DNA of 64,000 nucleotides from Betaproteobacteria bacterium (GTDB taxonomy: Bacteria; Pseudomonadota; Gammaproteobacteria; Burkholderiales; Eutrophovitaceae). A model generated the notes under the pieces. The model did no database searches, was not told where the DNA came from, and worked only from the letters and a program-made list of their open reading frames with translations. The stretch lies in contig CP070643.1 in NCBI GenBank assembly GCA_020354125.1, forward strand, positions 4,007,964 to 4,071,963. The letters run 5' to 3'. Below are positions 62,959 through 64,000 of the stretch, piece after piece; the first letter of the stretch is position 1; every line of letters begins with the position of its first letter. The position numbers and the translations under genes are program-made.

Positions 62959-63058
62959 AAACAAGTATCTCTAGAAATTAGTATCGTTAGCGACCTGTGC
63001 TGATGTCGGCGTTCGCTCGCATTTCATGGTGAACAGCTCAACAGTTATGGAGAGGATC

Positions 63059-63472
63059 ATGCCTGAAAAGTTTTCCGGTGGCTGCGCCTGTGGCGCTATT
63101 CGTTACACCTGTACTGCAGAGCCTCGCTATATGGGCAACTGCCATTGTCGCGATTGCCAGCGCGCTACGGGCAGCGCTTATTTTCCTGCTGTGCTGGTGC
63201 GTAACTCGGATTTCATTCTGGAAAAGGGGGAACCGAGCTGGTACGAGTCGCCTTCGGACAGGGGGCACATGATGTGGCGTGGATTCTGTTCTTCGTGTGG
63301 TTCGCCGCTGTTCCTGAGGAACGGCGCAAATGAAAGTGTGACCATAATGTTTGCCGGAAGTCTGGATGACCCGAGCTGGTATAAACCGAGCCGCGACATT
63401 TTCGTCAAGAGTGCGCAGCCGTGGGATCTGATGCACTCGGACATTCCGAAACTGGACGGCATGCTCGAGTGA
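63059..63472 (+). CDS. GFA-family (CENP-V/GFA domain) zinc protein
   Basis: A 137-residue protein of the GFA family. The zinc-binding cysteines are GGCACGAIRYTC, GNCHCRDCQRATGS and FCSSCGSPLF, all in the normal order. Name-giving members are linked to glutathione-dependent formaldehyde activation, but most have unknown substrates. ATG 63059 follows GGAGAGG; the frame also opens at 63026. Confidence 0.86.
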   Translation: MPEKFSGGCACGAIRYTCTAEPRYMGNCHCRDCQRATGSAYFPAVLVRNSDFILEKGEPSWYESPSDRGHMMWRGFCSSCGSPLFLRNGANESVTIMFAGSLDDPSWYKPSRDIFVKSAQPWDLMHSDIPKLDGMLE

Positions 63473-63497
63473 TCAAGGAGCGACTTTCGATTGCTCA

Positions 63498-64000
63498 ATG
63501 GGTGCGCCCGTGAGTCAGGTTGAAGTCAAGCAGGCAACAAGCGCTGAAGATTTCGCAGTGGCGAAAACGCTGATTGAGCATTACGCCGCGGAATTGAATG
63601 TTGATCTCTGCTTTCAGGATTTTGCCGAGGAGATCGCCGATCTGTCCGGCATGTACGGCCCACCAGGCGGCTGTCTGTTGCTGGCCAGCGCCGGGGGAGA
63701 AGTAGTCGGCTGTGTCGCGGTTCGGAAACTCGATGCCGGCTCCTGCGAAATGAAACGCCTTTATGTGCAGCCGCAACACCGCGCTGCCGGCGTTGGGCGA
63801 CGACTGGCGGAGATTGCCATCGCGACCGCCGCAGAACTGGGTTATACGCAAATGATGCTGGATACGTTGCCCGATATGAACGAGGCACAGGCAATCTACG
63901 CGTCACTGGGTTTCGAAGAAATCGCCGGCTATTATCCCAACCCGTTGCCGGGCGTGCGCTACCTCGTCTGCCGATTGGGGGGCGATAAGCCCGACAGCGA
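63498..64000 (+). CDS. GNAT acetyltransferase (3' end outside window)
   Basis: The frame opens at ATG 63498 (or GTG 63510) and remains open to the window edge. It encodes an acetyl-CoA-dependent N-acetyltransferase: LASAGGEVVGCVAVRKLDAG, then CEMKRLYVQPQHRAAGVGRR with the pyrophosphate-binding loop, and MNEAQAIYASLGFEEIAGYY. The last visible residues (PLPGVRYLVCRL) resemble a C-terminal end, so only a few residues are missing. Substrate unknown. Confidence 0.85.
   Translation, partial: MGAPVSQVEVKQATSAEDFAVAKTLIEHYAAELNVDLCFQDFAEEIADLSGMYGPPGGCLLLASAGGEVVGCVAVRKLDAGSCEMKRLYVQPQHRAAGVGRRLAEIAIATAAELGYTQMMLDTLPDMNEAQAIYASLGFEEIAGYYPNPLPGVRYLVCRLGGDKPDS

Overview
The window reads as one stretch of a GC-rich proteobacterial chromosome. 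The gene order ilvB-ilvH-ilvC-psd-pssA-leuA, together with YggX, fused ArgA, RsmE and an aerobic benzoyl-CoA (box) pathway, points to a betaproteobacterium or a deep-branching gammaproteobacterium. This is inferred from synteny and from the look of the proteins; no database was searched. The left end cuts rpiA and the right end cuts a GNAT acetyltransferase. No tRNA, rRNA or CRISPR array was recognised.

Layout. 0-7.1 kb: polyphosphate and phosphate block, with phoU and ppx on + facing ppk1, a CYTH-CHAD protein and sixA on -. 7.2-10.6 kb: yggX, argA, an HSD10-like SDR and rsmE on -, with three tandem 31-bp hairpin repeats between the SDR and argA. 11-19 kb: an IMPase-like phosphatase, then branched-chain amino-acid and phospholipid genes (ilvBHC, psd, pssA, leuA). 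A 265-bp inverted-repeat element lies between pssA and leuA. Just downstream of it is a short leucine-rich leader peptide gene that fits attenuation control of leuA. 19-31 kb: an NDH-2-like dehydrogenase overlapping an RND efflux operon (TolC-like lipoprotein, adaptor, CzcA-like pump), a thioredoxin, then a second RND pair (adaptor plus AcrB-like pump) behind a TetR-type palindrome and ending in a strong terminator.

31-48 kb: an FtsE/LolD-like ABC ATPase stands alone. About 12.7 kb later come an FtsX-type permease and a lipocalin-like protein that would normally follow such an ATPase. Between them lies a benzoate block: boxB, boxC and boxR on -; a flavodoxin, benzoate-CoA ligase, a LivKHMGF-type ABC importer and an alpha/beta hydrolase on +. 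BoxR probably acts on four helically phased TGCA motifs in the divergent promoter. Genes for BoxA (reductase) and BoxD (aldehyde dehydrogenase) are not in the window. One end of the same mobile element as at 16.9 kb abuts the livF stop codon.

48-64 kb: a looser accessory region of single genes, including a beta-propeller protein, 3-hydroxybutyrate dehydrogenase, a double-CDGSH protein, VOC, cupin and unknown proteins, a large membrane protein, a cysteine-rich lipoprotein gene broken by an in-frame amber codon, a zinc-ribbon protein, a small outer-membrane protein, amphi-Trp, parvulin, an SDR, an orphan pseudopilin, a sodium:solute symporter, DM13, GFA and GNAT proteins.
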